From the NCBI GenBank assembly GCA_021229015.1, contig CM037777.1, forward strand, positions 68,982,840 to 69,046,839: a stretch of DNA of 64,000 nt, read 5' to 3'. A model generated the notes under the pieces. That model did not search any database. It was not told the origin of the DNA and saw nothing but the letters and a program-made list of their open reading frames with translations. Shown piece by piece: positions 36,073-46,682 of this stretch (position 1 is the first letter of the stretch; every line of letters starts with the position of its first letter). The position numbers were made by a program, and so were the translations under genes. Origin of the DNA: Solen grandis (taxonomy: Eukaryota; Mollusca; Bivalvia; Adapedonta; Solenidae).

Positions 36073-36734
36073 AGCCATGGGTAAACAATGTCCAATAGCA
36101 ACTGTATATTGTTAATTCAATAGATGATTCATTTTAATTGATTGGTTGAGTTATTATCCTGAAAGTCTCTTGCTTGAGAAACCTTTTTAAGCGACAATGA
36201 ATATGCATGATGAAATGTAATAATTTAACGTTACTGGACTTCCTTAGCTTTTATCTATGCATCAGCTATTAATAAAAGAGACATTTGCCTTTCAGGAATG
36301 TAACGCCCAATCGTTGCAAAATATTCTTCCAGCTGCTTATAATTAATTTAACTTTTCTCCTTCCCAGCTGTTAAGCTGTTAATTGAACATTTCTGATTCA
36401 TTTCTGAATGCTTTTTATAAATTATCAAGAAAATTGATGTACGTATATTTTGGATTATAATCTATCTATTCACTCACCCGTCTGTCTGTCTATCTATTGA
36501 CACTGATCAATGTGGCAATTCAATGAGAATTGAAACAATGTGAAAGAAAACATCCATAAAAGTTTAAAATAATTACCCTCGTATTTGACTTTAAACACAT
36601 TGATCTGCTGTTCATTAATGTCAAATCTCATGAATTCGCCACATTTCTGATTTATATGTGCATACGTATATATAAATGAATATTATTTTTACAAAAACGT
36701 TTGTGTTTGTTATTATTTTTTTCATCTATATTAC
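35761..36734. other. No gene recognised
   Basis: AT-rich. A (TG)n run of about 20 units lies at 36028-36067. Confidence 0.5.
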
Positions 36735-37000
36735 CGTCTCCGGTGGCCGAGGGGTTATAGCGTCCGTCTCGGGCGGGTAGGTCGTGGATTCGATCCCTAA
36801 AATTCGAGTTCTAAAATGGTACTAGTATAGCTTCTTTGCTTCCATGACTGGTTGGCCCAGCGTCTGGTTATGGTGACTGAGTGTTGTATCAGGGCGAGGT
36901 ACTGCAGTGTGGCAGCACTATATCTGTCTCAAGTAGACATAGTCTCCAAATGACTGAAATACTGTCAGTGGGTCGTTTAACCAACCAACCAAACAAACAT
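36735..37000 (+). mobile_element. SINE (family B), plus orientation
   Basis: Head 'ggtggccgaggggttatagc...ggattcgatccc' with A- and B-box-like sequences. The body contains 'ggttggcccagcgtctggtt', with 'gtactgcagtgtggcagcac' and the end 'ccaaatgactgaaatactgt' followed by (ccaa/caaa) repeats. Confidence 0.8.
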
Positions 37001-37394
37001 ATTCCTTTACTCCGTTGTCCGATTGATTAGAGCGCCCGTCCTCTAACCCAGACTTCAATATTTCGATCTCCGGCAGTGTATTGTTGAAAAAAGCATTAGC
37101 ACAGTATAATGTAAGCCTGTTTAGCACTCATAACAATGTTTGTCCTTGACCTAACGGCCAAGTATCAGAATAACATGCTTGATTCATGTACCACGCAATT
37201 TGTCTATGTGTAAAACCGTACAGCAATAAATAAATATATCTGTCTCAAGATAATTGAAAGAATGTTGGTAATACGTGTAACAACAATAAATAACATAGAT
37301 TTCTCATCATTCAAGGGGTGTTTCTTCAGTTGTTCAGCTACCAGTTTCATCCTACAAATACAACATCCAAAAATTGTCACTAGCATTCCCCTTC
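37001..37394. other. No gene recognised
   Basis: AT-rich sequence before the minisatellite. Confidence 0.4.
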
Positions 37395-38335
37395 CACAAA
37401 TTCATCATGCAGAACGTATTTACCTGACTGTTCCCTCGCTAAATACACCATACAGCACCTCCATAAGTGCACATACAAACCGTATAAACGTGCTTGCTCC
37501 CTACATAAATACACCACATAGAACGTATGTACTTGCCTGCCCACTTCCTAAATATATCACATAGAACGTATGTACTTACCTGCCCACTTCATAAATATAC
37601 CATATAGAACGTATGTACTTACCTGCCCCTCCCTAAATACACCACATAGAACGTATATACTTGCCTGCCACCTCCCTAAATACACCACATTGAACGTATG
37701 TACTTGCCTCCCCCCCCCCAAATACACCACATAGAATGTATGTACTTGCCTGCCCCCCTCCCTAAAACACCACATAAAATGTATGTACTTTCTAGCACCC
37801 TCTCTAAATACACCACATAGAACGTATGAACTTGCCTGCCACCTCCCTAAATACACCACATAGAACGTATGTACTTGCCTGCCCCCTCCCTAAATACACC
37901 ACATAGAACGTATGTACTTGCATGCCCCCTCCCTAATACACCACATAGAATATGTACAATACACCACATGAAACGTATGTACTTGCCTACCTCCTCCCTC
38001 CCTAAATACACCACATAGAACATATGTACTTGCATGCCTCCTCCCTGAATACACCACATAGAATATATGTACTTTCTAGCACCCTCCCTAAGTACACCAC
38101 ATAGAACGTATGAACTTGCCTGCCACCTCCCTAAATAAACCACATAGAACGTATGTACTTGCCTGTCCCCTCCCTAAATACACCACATAAAACGTATGTA
38201 CTTGCCTACCCCCCCCCCTTCCTAAATACACTACATAGAACGTATGTACTTGCCTGCCCCCCCCCCCCTTCCTAAATACAGCACATAGAACGTATGTACT
38301 TGCCTGCCCCCTCCCTAAATACAAAACAGAGCGCA
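37395..38335. repeat. About 43-bp minisatellite, about 20 copies
   Basis: Unit 'cctaaatacaccacatagaa' plus 'cgtatgtacttgcctgcccc(ctc)', with variable C-runs. The first few units are more diverged. Minus-strand open frames (repeated GKYIRSMWCI-like text) arise only because 43-mers and indels happen to keep frames open. They are not genes. Confidence 0.9.
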
Positions 38336-39492
38336 TTTACCTCTCTTTACAACTACACTTAGATAATGCCATAATTTAAGGTTTTAGAAGCTTAATGGCA
38401 AAGTTGGAAAATTGAAAAAAAAAACTTGTGCTTAACACGAACTACATGTATTGACAGATTTACAGGCAAATTATTTAGACTTTTACCGTGTGTTAAATTT
38501 TTAATGGATATTTTTTTTTTCAAAATTCCTAAAAAATCCAGCAAAATTTTTCCGATACCTAAGTCATAAAATGCAATTATTTTTCACAAATTTAGTCAGA
38601 AAATATAAATTAAGACATCCATTGGTTCGTTATTATATGTAGAATAAATAAATAAACATTAGATAGACATTGCTATCTTTTTTCATGATTTTTTGCTAAT
38701 GAAACTTTAATGTTTTCAATTGGCCGACTTTAATTTTTCACATTTTCAACAACAGCTGCAAATTTAAAAATTCGTAAAAATATTTGTTGGTATAGCCAAT
38801 ATTAAAGAGTGATATAATAATTTTCCATGACATGTCATGAACACCATTTAACAATATTGGAGAGGTTTACCGTCCGGTTTTTCAGTAAAGACTCTCCATT
38901 TGATACAACCATCACACTGGCAACAAGCCAAATTTTAATAAAAGTACATGGTACATTTTACATATCCACATGCTTTGCTTTTGAAAAAAAAAATATAGAC
39001 AAACTACAAATTGAAACACACATGTACATAATCTTCTATATTAAAATAAGACAAAATAAGGTAATTGATATATATAAAAAAGTACATGTATTTGAAAAAA
39101 AACCTGGGGAAATGGTTTCGTCTGAAGAATGAACTGGTCCGAAAATGAGCAAAGATTGCTCATGCCCTATCAAACTTTAAATATAAAAAAATGTATTTCC
39201 AAATTGGAAAGATTACTTGAAGGAGAAACAAAATCATGTTAGATTTCCAATAAATAAATGACGGTCAAAAAGTAACACATATGTCAACGTATAAAAAAAT
39301 CCTATGGTGGTGCCCATAGCCGCGAAGTCAAAGATAGGGATGAGCAGTATATCGCAGTATTTCAATAACTGCTTTATTAATTAAATATCTATACAATGAT
39401 AATTATGAGTTTTAATAATTAATTTACTTTCTTTATGCTTTTTAAAACTTACTTTCTTTTTGAAGCGACCGCGGTTGTTACGAACAAAGGTA
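38336..39492. other. No gene recognised
   Basis: AT-rich sequence with frequent stops. The 101-residue frame at 38827-39132 (+) is Ile/Lys-rich and unsupported. Confidence 0.4.
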
Positions 39493-39734
39493 CCCGTTAC
39501 ATTGCTTTGACCGAAAAACTGCCGCATTAAAAAAAAAAAAGAAAAAAAAAAAAGAAGAATCAACAACCTTGGTCGGAAGAGATCTGACGGCCAATTTCTC
39601 CCGTTTAAATCTATAGAAAAACTAAATCCACAATATCAGTGTTTAATTGTATGGACAGATACTGATGAAAGAAATACATAAATCGAAAATGATTTTTTTA
39701 ATGCGGCAGTTTTTCGGTCAAAGCAACGTACCGG
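39493..39734. mobile_element. Foldback element, arms about 37 bp
   Basis: Left arm 'attgctttgaccgaaaaact' with 'gccgcattaa' (39493-39530). Right arm 'ttaatgcggcagtttttcgg' with 'tcaaagcaacgtaccgg' (39698-39734). The interior includes 'ttggtcggaagagatctgac' and 'attgtatggacagatactgat', also found at 34580-34700. Confidence 0.75.
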
Positions 39735-39893
39735 ATATCTTTTATCACGAAAGACGGCTGCAGTTTTGACAAGTATGAAATATTTAAGAATATGTATTGG
39801 ACAATGCTTATTTAGAATAAGTCAGCAGGTATTATAAGTATAGTCTAATGTTGAGTCTAATGTATTCATAACACCCCTCAAATCATCAAAAGT

Positions 39894-39929
<36 letters not shown>

Positions 39930-40368
39930 GTTTTTGTACAGATCATGATATTTATTTTTGGTCACGGTCACGGAAATGCTTCCGAGATTGAATACGAACC
40001 GATTATCGTCGAATGTCAGGTAATGTGTCGAAATTAGCCGAGCGTCATTAGGCTTATAAAACCTTAAGAAGACGTATTTTCTGTAATCCACACTTTTTGA
40101 CGTTATTATCTTGTAAGCTACAATTGATTTTTAGATCGCAAGTTGAGCGGACTATCACAACATGTAAACTATACTAAGAGTTGAACCGATTATTGGACGG
40201 AGATGAACGTTACCAGAATATATGACATTATACTATAGGTTATAGATTTATACCTTGGCCTCTGTTGCTCTACGGCTTGGATACGGCTGACTTATGCTCC
40301 CCAAAACGAGCGATACCTGCAGCAGCCGCAAAAATTCTGCAGTGACCGCTAGTCCTTTATAATATGCC
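39735..40368. other. No gene recognised
   Basis: Includes a T-run at 39899-39927. The minus-strand frame crossing it is a poly-Lys artefact. Confidence 0.45.
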
Positions 40369-41122
40369 GTCGCTTTTTGATATTTTCTTTCTGTTGAAAA
40401 GCGACGTCATATCGAAAAGCCTCAAAAACACATAGCACGTTCCGCGGTGAAGTCAATTATACGAATTACGAATTATACGACTGCACCTAAAACTACCTTG
40501 AGTAGAAGAAAAAACAAAACAAAACAAAAAACAGTTCTTATGCCATAGAAACAACTAACTAACGGTGACAATGTGTTTTAAACCCAAATTCAACAAATGA
40601 TTAGCACAGGCAATCGCTTCAAATATCTGACCCATTTCCATGTACATGTATACATGTGACATCATATTGATAGCTGATTGGTCCATTTTCAAAGTACGGT
40701 TGATAGTGAATGTATTCTTATTTTCAAATGAAATTTTAAAGGAAAGTACCTGAAATGCGGAAGAGTGATTCCTGTGACTGATGACTTTGTCATTGTCATC
40801 TAGATAGTCCGTGTTAGATAATGTATTGAAACGTTCACATATCACACAATTATAAGCACGATCGGTTAAAATTTTCACCTGTTCCGATTCGAAAATTTAT
40901 TTACCCATAGTAATGGTGTTGTAAACATTTGATTAATAAGCTCAAATGAGTGCATTTCAGCATAATTTTGTACAAAAGAGAGAATTTGGATTCTTAGGGT
41001 TGAATTAAATCTTATAATGATAATTATCACTGAAATTATGCTGAACATTTTTGATTTTGCTAGGTATTTTTGAGGCTTTTCGATATGACGTCGGCAACTA
41101 AAATAAAATATCACAAAGCGAC
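40369..41122. mobile_element. Foldback/MITE-like element, arms about 60 bp
   Basis: Left arm GTCGCTTTTTGATATTTTCT, then 'gacgtcatatcgaaaagcct' (40369-40430). The right arm ends AAAATATCACAAAGCGAC and contains 'aggcttttcgatatgacgtc' (41062-41122). It is 754 bases long overall. It encloses a 107-codon frame (40555-40878, minus) that I do not recognise. Confidence 0.75.
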
Positions 41123-42581
41123 AAAATATTCATAGGAATACAGTTACCGCACGGTCCCCTGGGGTTATTTCTCTATAATTTACAGCTCGTAGAGGTCGCC
41201 ATAAAATTATAGCGACTTAAAATGTAGTTGTAACGGCTCTACATATGACAGTGTCGTTCAGTGTATTGACACGTTCACTTCATACAGTTCTAAATCAACC
41301 GTATATGTATTATTTATCATTAACAGTTTTAATTCTATGGAATGTATCGCAAGCGACGCGCACCACAGCACTGCGATAAATCCATATTTACAGTTTGTCT
41401 TGAACACCGTTAAACTTTGCTTTTGACCATGCATTATGGATTGGTTCCCGTTTGAGACAGTATCACTCATCGACGAACACCCCCGACTTATTCCGTTTCA
41501 CCACATGATATCATGCCGTGGGGACATTAGCAAGCAGACCGCCGTAATACAGTAGTCATTGATAAATTTATCGATCTATAAAAACGCGACTTTTAAATGC
41601 AACTCTCTTCGGCATGGAGGCTTAAAAGTCATGTAAACAATTAACAAGAAATACCTTTTAAAAAGATACTCGGCCGTGGTAACCAGCTTGATGATTAGTG
41701 TCTAATTCCTGTGTCAGTGCAGCTCTTTGAAATACCACGGATCCAAATAATTTGTACAATCTTGGTAGACACTTACAGCATTAAAACATCTGCGCATTAG
41801 ACTTCGTCTCGCGGGCTACAACCCCCCCCCCCAAAAAAAAAACAACAAAAAAAAAAACCGGATGCTACGTTTTTGTTGAATATAGGATCTGTCAGGGTCG
41901 AACAATCAATTCCGAAATCTATGTGTTTCCTATTTTATAGCGTTCTACTCTTTCAGTTTACCTTAAAAAAATGCAGTGTCTTATTATTCGGGACAAATCG
42001 TTCGCAGGGCAAGAAAACTTCAACTTTTAAAACAAACAGAGATCTAAAGAACTCGTTTCCGCAAATTTCTTTTCTTTTGACTAATTTTTCAAATGACCAA
42101 TGGGAATTTAGCAAAGTATATAATAACCAATGAAAAGCCTTATTTTATTCCGCTTCATTACTGTGTGTTTAATAGGAAATCAGGACGAAAATGAACGGTC
42201 TAACGGCCGAAAAATGACTGCGTCGGGCAGCTGTATAAAATCGGAATTTATGATTGTTTTTAAAAAGGTGATGACCAATGACATAGCGTAATATGACACC
42301 CTTAAAACGACCTAATTCAACCGTAATATCCCACGGCCTATACATGATCTATGGATCGGCCGAGGGTATTCGACGATGGTATCACTTGGCTACATGCAAA
42401 ACATTATGTACACGTAATCAGTCGTCGCCGCAATAAGCTCCGCCCATCACGTGACACCATTCACACTGATAATTTCTCATATCATGACCTCACGACTCAT
42501 TTTATGCGATATTTTTTAAAATTTTGAACGAACTGTAAGGATTATATTTAACGGTGAGAGATGATGAAATCATTCTTCTGA
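41123..42581. other. No gene recognised
   Basis: Mixed AT-rich sequence with a C-run and A-run at 41822-41857. Open frames at 41258-41470 (-) and 41873-42133 (+) lack motifs or exon borders. Confidence 0.4.
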
Positions 42582-42668
42582 AATATCGTTGTTGAAATAT
42601 TGTTGTTGAAAATATCGTTGTTGAAAATATCGTTGTTGAAATATCGTTGTTGAAATATCGTTGTTTAC
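42582..42668. repeat. 16/17-bp tandem repeat, five copies
   Basis: 'gaaatatcgttgttga' repeated with one-base length differences. Confidence 0.85.
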
Positions 42669-42984
42669 TCAATGGATGTCCAAAGCTCTAGACTATTTTA
42701 ATTACTTAATGGAGGTCAAAGGGATTATAAGATAGTTCCTAAAGGAGGTCGAAGGTTAATTAATTGGTTCTTCTAAAATATTCTTAGTTACTTTGTAAGT
42801 TGATTAACCGCTAGCTTCTATGAGCATATTGTATGCTGGTATAGGTGACCATTGATGCAGGTTGATTTTTTATTTCTTTACAACAACAACAACAAAACAA
42901 CAACAGCAACAAGAAACACTGCAACCAACGGATGCATGAGAGCATACGAAATATTCATATTAGCCACAATGTCACAAACGGTCA
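42669..42984. other. Probable 3'UTR and flank of the PAN-like/TM gene
   Basis: On the minus strand AATAAA occurs at 42869-42874, about 110 bases past the stop, a plausible polyadenylation signal. A (CAA)n patch at 42881-42912 is next to it. Confidence 0.45.
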
Positions 42985-43535
42985 TTATTTTTTCTTCTTA
43001 GCGGTGAACAGCTGTATTATACTACTGAAATCAAAGACAACGAACACTCCTAGTATGGAGCTGATGACGCCTATTGCTACAGTCCCCATCACTTTAGACG
43101 ACATCCGGGGATCCTCGATTGAAATCTTCTTGCGAATGCTGGCGCCAGTCTGTTTTGGATCAAGAGTCTCGAGGTCCTTCAGCTCAGCAGCCAGCAATCC
43201 GAAGTCTTCGCTCACTGTAGTTCCGTTCGAACAATAACATACATCGTAGTAGGAAATATTCGATGAAGCGACAAAAGTCGTTGTTGAAGTTAATGGTTCT
43301 GATGCTGCTAAGCTTGTTGGAGGCGCGGTCGTGTTGTGCCTCATGTTGTGTGCTGTCGTTTTGTTATTGGTGCTGATGTCGTTGTTGTCGCCGCTGTTGT
43401 TGTCTTTTTTGGTGTTTTTTTGGGTCGATGTAGTTGTTGTTGCTGTCGTTGTTGTTGTTGTTGGTGCTGCTGTCGTTGTGTAACACGAGACGCCGTCTGA
43501 CGATGCGGTTATGACGGGGTTTCTGATGTATTCAA
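42985..43535 (-). CDS. PAN-like/Thr-rich stalk/single-pass membrane protein, last exon
   Basis: Acceptor TCATTTACTTCAG. The exon begins VEYIRNPVITASSDGVSCYT, then passes into a Thr-dominated stretch of about 25 residues and an Asn/Asp/Thr-rich linker, both typical of O-glycosylated stalks. Two cysteines follow (DVCYCSNGT), then a charged segment (LKDLETLDP...IRKKISIEDPR). A hydrophobic helix, VMGTVAIGVISSILGVFVVF, comes about 38 residues before the end, and the last residues are AKKKK before TAA. The order suggests a type I surface protein with a very short basic tail, possibly a retrieval-like KKxx end. The family is common in molluscs as far as I know, but the ligand is unknown. The Thr repeats probably vary in length between alleles. 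Confidence 0.75.
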
Positions 43536-43741
43536 CTGAAGTAAATGAAAGATAAATCTGCTCAGCCTTTAAATAAAGGTACACTAAGTTGAGTAATGAA
43601 AATGAAATAAAATGTAATGTTTTTTTTCTGTTCTGTAAGTAATATTGTATATATTGAGTTTGAGGTAACGCTATCCACTATATCTCTTCCAGTAAACAAA
43701 TGTCCGAATGAAAAAAACAACAAAAAACAAAAACACTCTAC

Positions 43742-43860
43742 CTGATTTGCATTGCTTAACAAATGTTGTTGCTTCACTTCCTTCGATGTGCGGAACAAGA
43801 GTAAGATTGTAATATGCTAGATTTGATGGTTTGGTTACCCTCATACAAGGAGTGTGCAAA
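43742..43860 (-). CDS. PAN-like/Thr-rich/TM protein, middle exon
   Basis: Acceptor TTTAACTTTCAG, donor GTAGAG. It encodes LHTPCMRVTKPSNLAYYNLT, then LVPHIEGSEATTFVKQCKS. It contains two Cys and fits between its neighbours with exact phases (one base left at each end). It completes the extracellular domain begun in the exon at 45759-45918. Confidence 0.7.
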
Positions 43861-43925
43861 CTGAAAGTTAAATTAAAAATGCACTGTTATATCATAATCA
43901 TTCATTCTCAAAATAAGAGGTTCTT

Positions 43926-44370
43926 AAAGATCTCCATCGTCGAAAACCCACGGTATGTATTCCGTTATCACTTCTGTATATACCGTAGGATTTTTAGTTG
44001 GCAAAACTTCGTTTTCATGAATATTAATCAGCTACTTGCTTACCAATGAAATAATGCATAGTATTTTGAATATTCTTCGTTGAAATTTACAAAAGCAAAA
44101 GCTGACTCATTTTTCCCTCAAGATAAACCGCACCGCTTAGGCGAGGAGCGTGACGTAAGCTCTAGATGGCAGAACTAAACTACCTTTCAAAATCCCGCAA
44201 CGTTTCGGTCAAATTATCCCTGCTGTCACCGCGCTGTCTCTGCCACGGCTCCAATTAAATGCCTAATCAATGATTTATGAGTACGAAGTTTTGCTAACCA
44301 AATATCCAACGGTCGATTAAGAAGCAAAGCTTATTGAGCGAACGTGGTTTTTTCGACGATGAAAGATCTC
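43926..44370. mobile_element. Foldback element, arms about 86 bp, in an intron
   Basis: Left arm 'agatctccatcgtcgaaaac' through 'ttagttggcaaaacttcg' (43926-44011). Right arm 'cgaagttttgctaaccaaat' through 'ttttcgacgatgaaagatct' (44284-44369). Part of the same arm occurs next to the gap at 5263. It lies in an intron of the PAN-like/TM gene. Confidence 0.75.
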
Positions 44371-44395
44371 GAGAATGCTAAATATTCAAATGATC

Positions 44396-44560
44396 TTAAG
44401 GTAAAGTCCCTGTAACGGTTCCGCTACGTCATGGATCACTTAAACTCTACGAAGATAACAAAGTTACGATAATGAAACATTAGGAAACCTTGGTGGTTAC
44501 CTCCGTGAAAGGCCATAAGGTTCGAAATGTAGCGGAATCATTACAGGGACTTTACCTTAA
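44396..44560. mobile_element. 165-bp hairpin MITE with TTAA ends
   Basis: Starts TTAAGGTAAAGTCCCTGTAA and ends with the exact 20-base reverse complement. Homology of the arms continues about 14 bases inward with mismatches ('attccgctaca'). If TTAA is a target duplication it resembles piggyBac-type insertion, but the palindrome makes this uncertain. It begins 26 bases after the preceding foldback. Confidence 0.8.
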
Positions 44561-44689
44561 TAAAGGTTTATTTTTCTTCTTCTGTATTGGGGAAGAAGGA
44601 AGGTAAACGTAAAGTCATTTCATAGTTTTAGTTTCATGTGTCTTTCTTTCATGACAGTCGATCCGAAACGCGTGTCCTACCTCTGGACC

Positions 44690-44790
44690 ACTGCTTCCCA
44701 TGTGTATTTCGTGGCCGAGTGGTTAAAGTCGTTATTTTTGTATCCCTTTGTCCGACATCACCGTGGGTTGAATTCCCGGAATGGCCGATG
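44690..44790 (+). mobile_element. tRNA-derived SINE head (family C)
   Basis: 'gtggccgagtggttaaagtc' (A-box region, Leu/Ser-tRNA-like) and 'gggttgaattccc' (B-box region). It has no intact acceptor stem, so it is a SINE piece rather than a tRNA gene. Confidence 0.6.
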
Positions 44791-44804
44791 GGATATTTCG
44801 TATA

Positions 44805-44981
44805 CAGTCAAACCTGTCTTAAGCGGTCAATCAATGGAACAAGTGAAAGTGACTGCTTAACAGAGGTGACCGCTAACTGAAGGTTAAATATTTGATAAAA
44901 TGCTATAGTTTGATATTAGAATTGACCGCTAAATGCAAGTTGACCACAAAATACAGGCGGCCACTAATACAGGTTCAGCTG
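44805..44981. mobile_element. pogo-like MITE ('agcggtca' family), complete
   Basis: TA flanks both ends. It starts CAGTCAAACCTGTCTTAAGC and ends ACAGGTTCAGCTG, with several 'gaccgcta' motifs inside. It is related to the remnant at 33519 and to pogo/Tigger-type ends (CAG...CTG with TA). Confidence 0.75.
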
Positions 44982-45034
44982 TATAAAGGAGCTTTCGAGC
45001 TGTCATTCTGTGGATTTGGGTTGGGTATATAATG

Positions 45035-45190
45035 TTGCATCACTGCAGAATCACGCCGTAGACATGTGGCATGATACCACAGCCAGTCACATTATCATGA
45101 CACCGGGCCAACCAATTCTAGAACTTAACTATTTACTAAGCTCCAGGTAAAAGGGAGATCTACCAATAACCCGTATCTCAGTATAATAAA
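45035..45190 (-). mobile_element. SINE (family B) body fragment
   Basis: Contains 'tgcagaatcacgccgtagac', 'atgtggcatgataccacagc' and 'caccgggccaaccaattcta' in family B order. Both ends are missing. Confidence 0.7.
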
Positions 45191-45758
45191 TAAAGATTGT
45201 GTTTAGCTTTGCATATTAAAATATTGCCTTCAAAAACGATAACCTGAAAAAAAAATCAGCCCTGTTCCTCGCTAATAAATATACATGTAGATAGTTAACG
45301 CATTATATGACGTCATTCACCAAGTGTACATGACATAAGAGACACTGCTTATTGACCAATCAGAAGAGCGAATTTTACTTTGCAGTTGAATTGTACGAGT
45401 ATACACACATATAATACACCTTAGCGTTAAACAAGGTCATGACAAGTTTTGTATGATGATATATATCAATGCTACAGTGACATCATTAAGTTAAGTAACT
45501 AATTACTTCATAAAGAGGATTTTAAATAGTTATAAATATCAATGATGAAATGACATTCATAAGTAGAGTCAGTTATCATGGAACAACAAGAAATATAATG
45601 TATTATATATTCGATATACTGAGGAGTATATTTATGAAAAAAACAAAACAAAAAAAAACAAACTACTCTGAAACAGAAATCGACGGACATATGCATCAAC
45701 GAACACCCCTTACATTGGGTCAACGAACTTGAATGTCAACGTAAAATAATCAGTTTAC
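45191..45758. other. Intron of the PAN-like/TM gene
   Basis: AT-rich. No further exon recognised. Confidence 0.4.
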
Positions 45759-45918
45759 TTTTCTCTGTCATAGGTCAGGCCAAGGCAGTACTTGTCGGCA
45801 AGACAGACTTCTTTACAGGTATCTTGTGTCTCACCAGTAAATTCCACTTGCTGTCCATTCTCGCTGGCTGTATTGTCATTGATGGAAGTGTTAATGACGC
45901 TGAAGTTACACGGCAGTG
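45759..45918 (-). CDS. PAN-like/Thr-rich/TM protein, upstream exon
   Basis: Acceptor AAATTTGCAG, donor GTAAAC. It encodes LPCNFSVINTSINDNTASEN, then GQQVEFTGETQDTCKEVCLA, then DKYCLGLTYDRE. The pattern C...TCxxxCxxxxxCxGxxY is that of PAN/apple-type modules, which form disulphide-bonded extracellular domains for protein or carbohydrate contacts. The length of 160 nt leaves two bases at each end. The 3' pair joins to give Asn at the next exon. The signal peptide and earlier exons should lie at higher coordinates; I did not find them. NFS, NTS and NDNT contain N-glycosylation sequons. Confidence 0.7.
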
Positions 45919-45954
45919 CTGCAAATTTAAGTTTATATATAAGTTAGTCAATAA

Positions 45955-46393
45955 TAATGATATGAAAAAGAAGAAGAAGGAAATGATGAAGATGAAGAAG
46001 AAATAAGAGAAGAAAAAGGAGACGAAAAAAGGAGACGAAGAAGAGGATAAAAAGAGTACAGGAAAAAATGAAAAAGAAAAAGTAGAAGAAGATAAAAAAA
46101 GGAGAAGGGAAAAAAGATGAATAAGGAGAAAAAGTAGAAGATGAAAAAGGGAGGAGGAGGAAGAAGAAGAAGAAGATGAAGAAGAAGAAGATGATGATGA
46201 AAAAGATGAAAAAGCAGCAGAAAATTATGAGAAATGATGAGCTGAAGAAGAAGAGGAAGAGGGACGGGGGGGGGGGGGGGGTAAAAAAGAGAAGAATAAT
46301 TATGATGATGTAAAAGAAGAGAGAAGAAGATGAGGAGGAAAAATAGAGAAGAAGGGAAAGGATGAAAAACGAGAAGAAGAAAAGGATAAGAAA
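45955..46393 (+). repeat. Polypurine (GAA/GA) tract, about 440 bp
   Basis: The plus strand is almost entirely A and G (units GAA, GAAGAA, GATGAA, GGAG) with a run of 18 G at 46267-46284. Such tracts can form triplex DNA and often mark assembly or replication trouble. The Phe/Ser-rich open frame on the other strand (45944-46456) is a by-product. Confidence 0.85.
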
Positions 46394-46402
46394 TGAATTC
46401 AT

Positions 46403-46682
46403 CAACGACTTTCGCCGGAGATAGACGAAGTTATATATTTGAAACGAGACGTGCAACTCCCCGGAGATAGGGAATTATAAAATTTGAAACGAGACGGCAA
46501 CACCCGGAGATAGACAAGTATATATTGAAACGAGACGCAACTACCCGGGATAGACGAATTTATATATTGAAACGAGACGTGAAACTCCCCGGGAGATAGA
46601 CGAAGTTATATATTTAAAAACGAGACGTGCAACAACCCGGAGATAGACGAAGTTATATATTTGAAACGAGACGGCAACTACT
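46403..46682. repeat. About 45-bp minisatellite, six copies
   Basis: Unit 'ggagatagacgaagttatat', then 'atttgaaacgagacgtgcaactcccc', with small deletions in the middle copies. Confidence 0.85.

Noticed and set aside
37395..38335. CRISPR-like direct repeats
   Set aside because: Repeats are contiguous with no unique spacers, and the sequence is eukaryotic.
37557..38336. Minus-strand frames of 82-100 codons with repeated GKYIRSMWCI-like text
   Set aside because: Products of the 43-bp minisatellite; phase is not kept across the array.
39822..40091. 89-codon frame with a poly-Lys run
   Set aside because: Runs through a T-homopolymer; no exon borders.
45944..46456. 170-codon minus-strand frame rich in Phe, Ser, Leu and Ile
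   Set aside because: Translation of a polypurine tract's complement; low complexity only.
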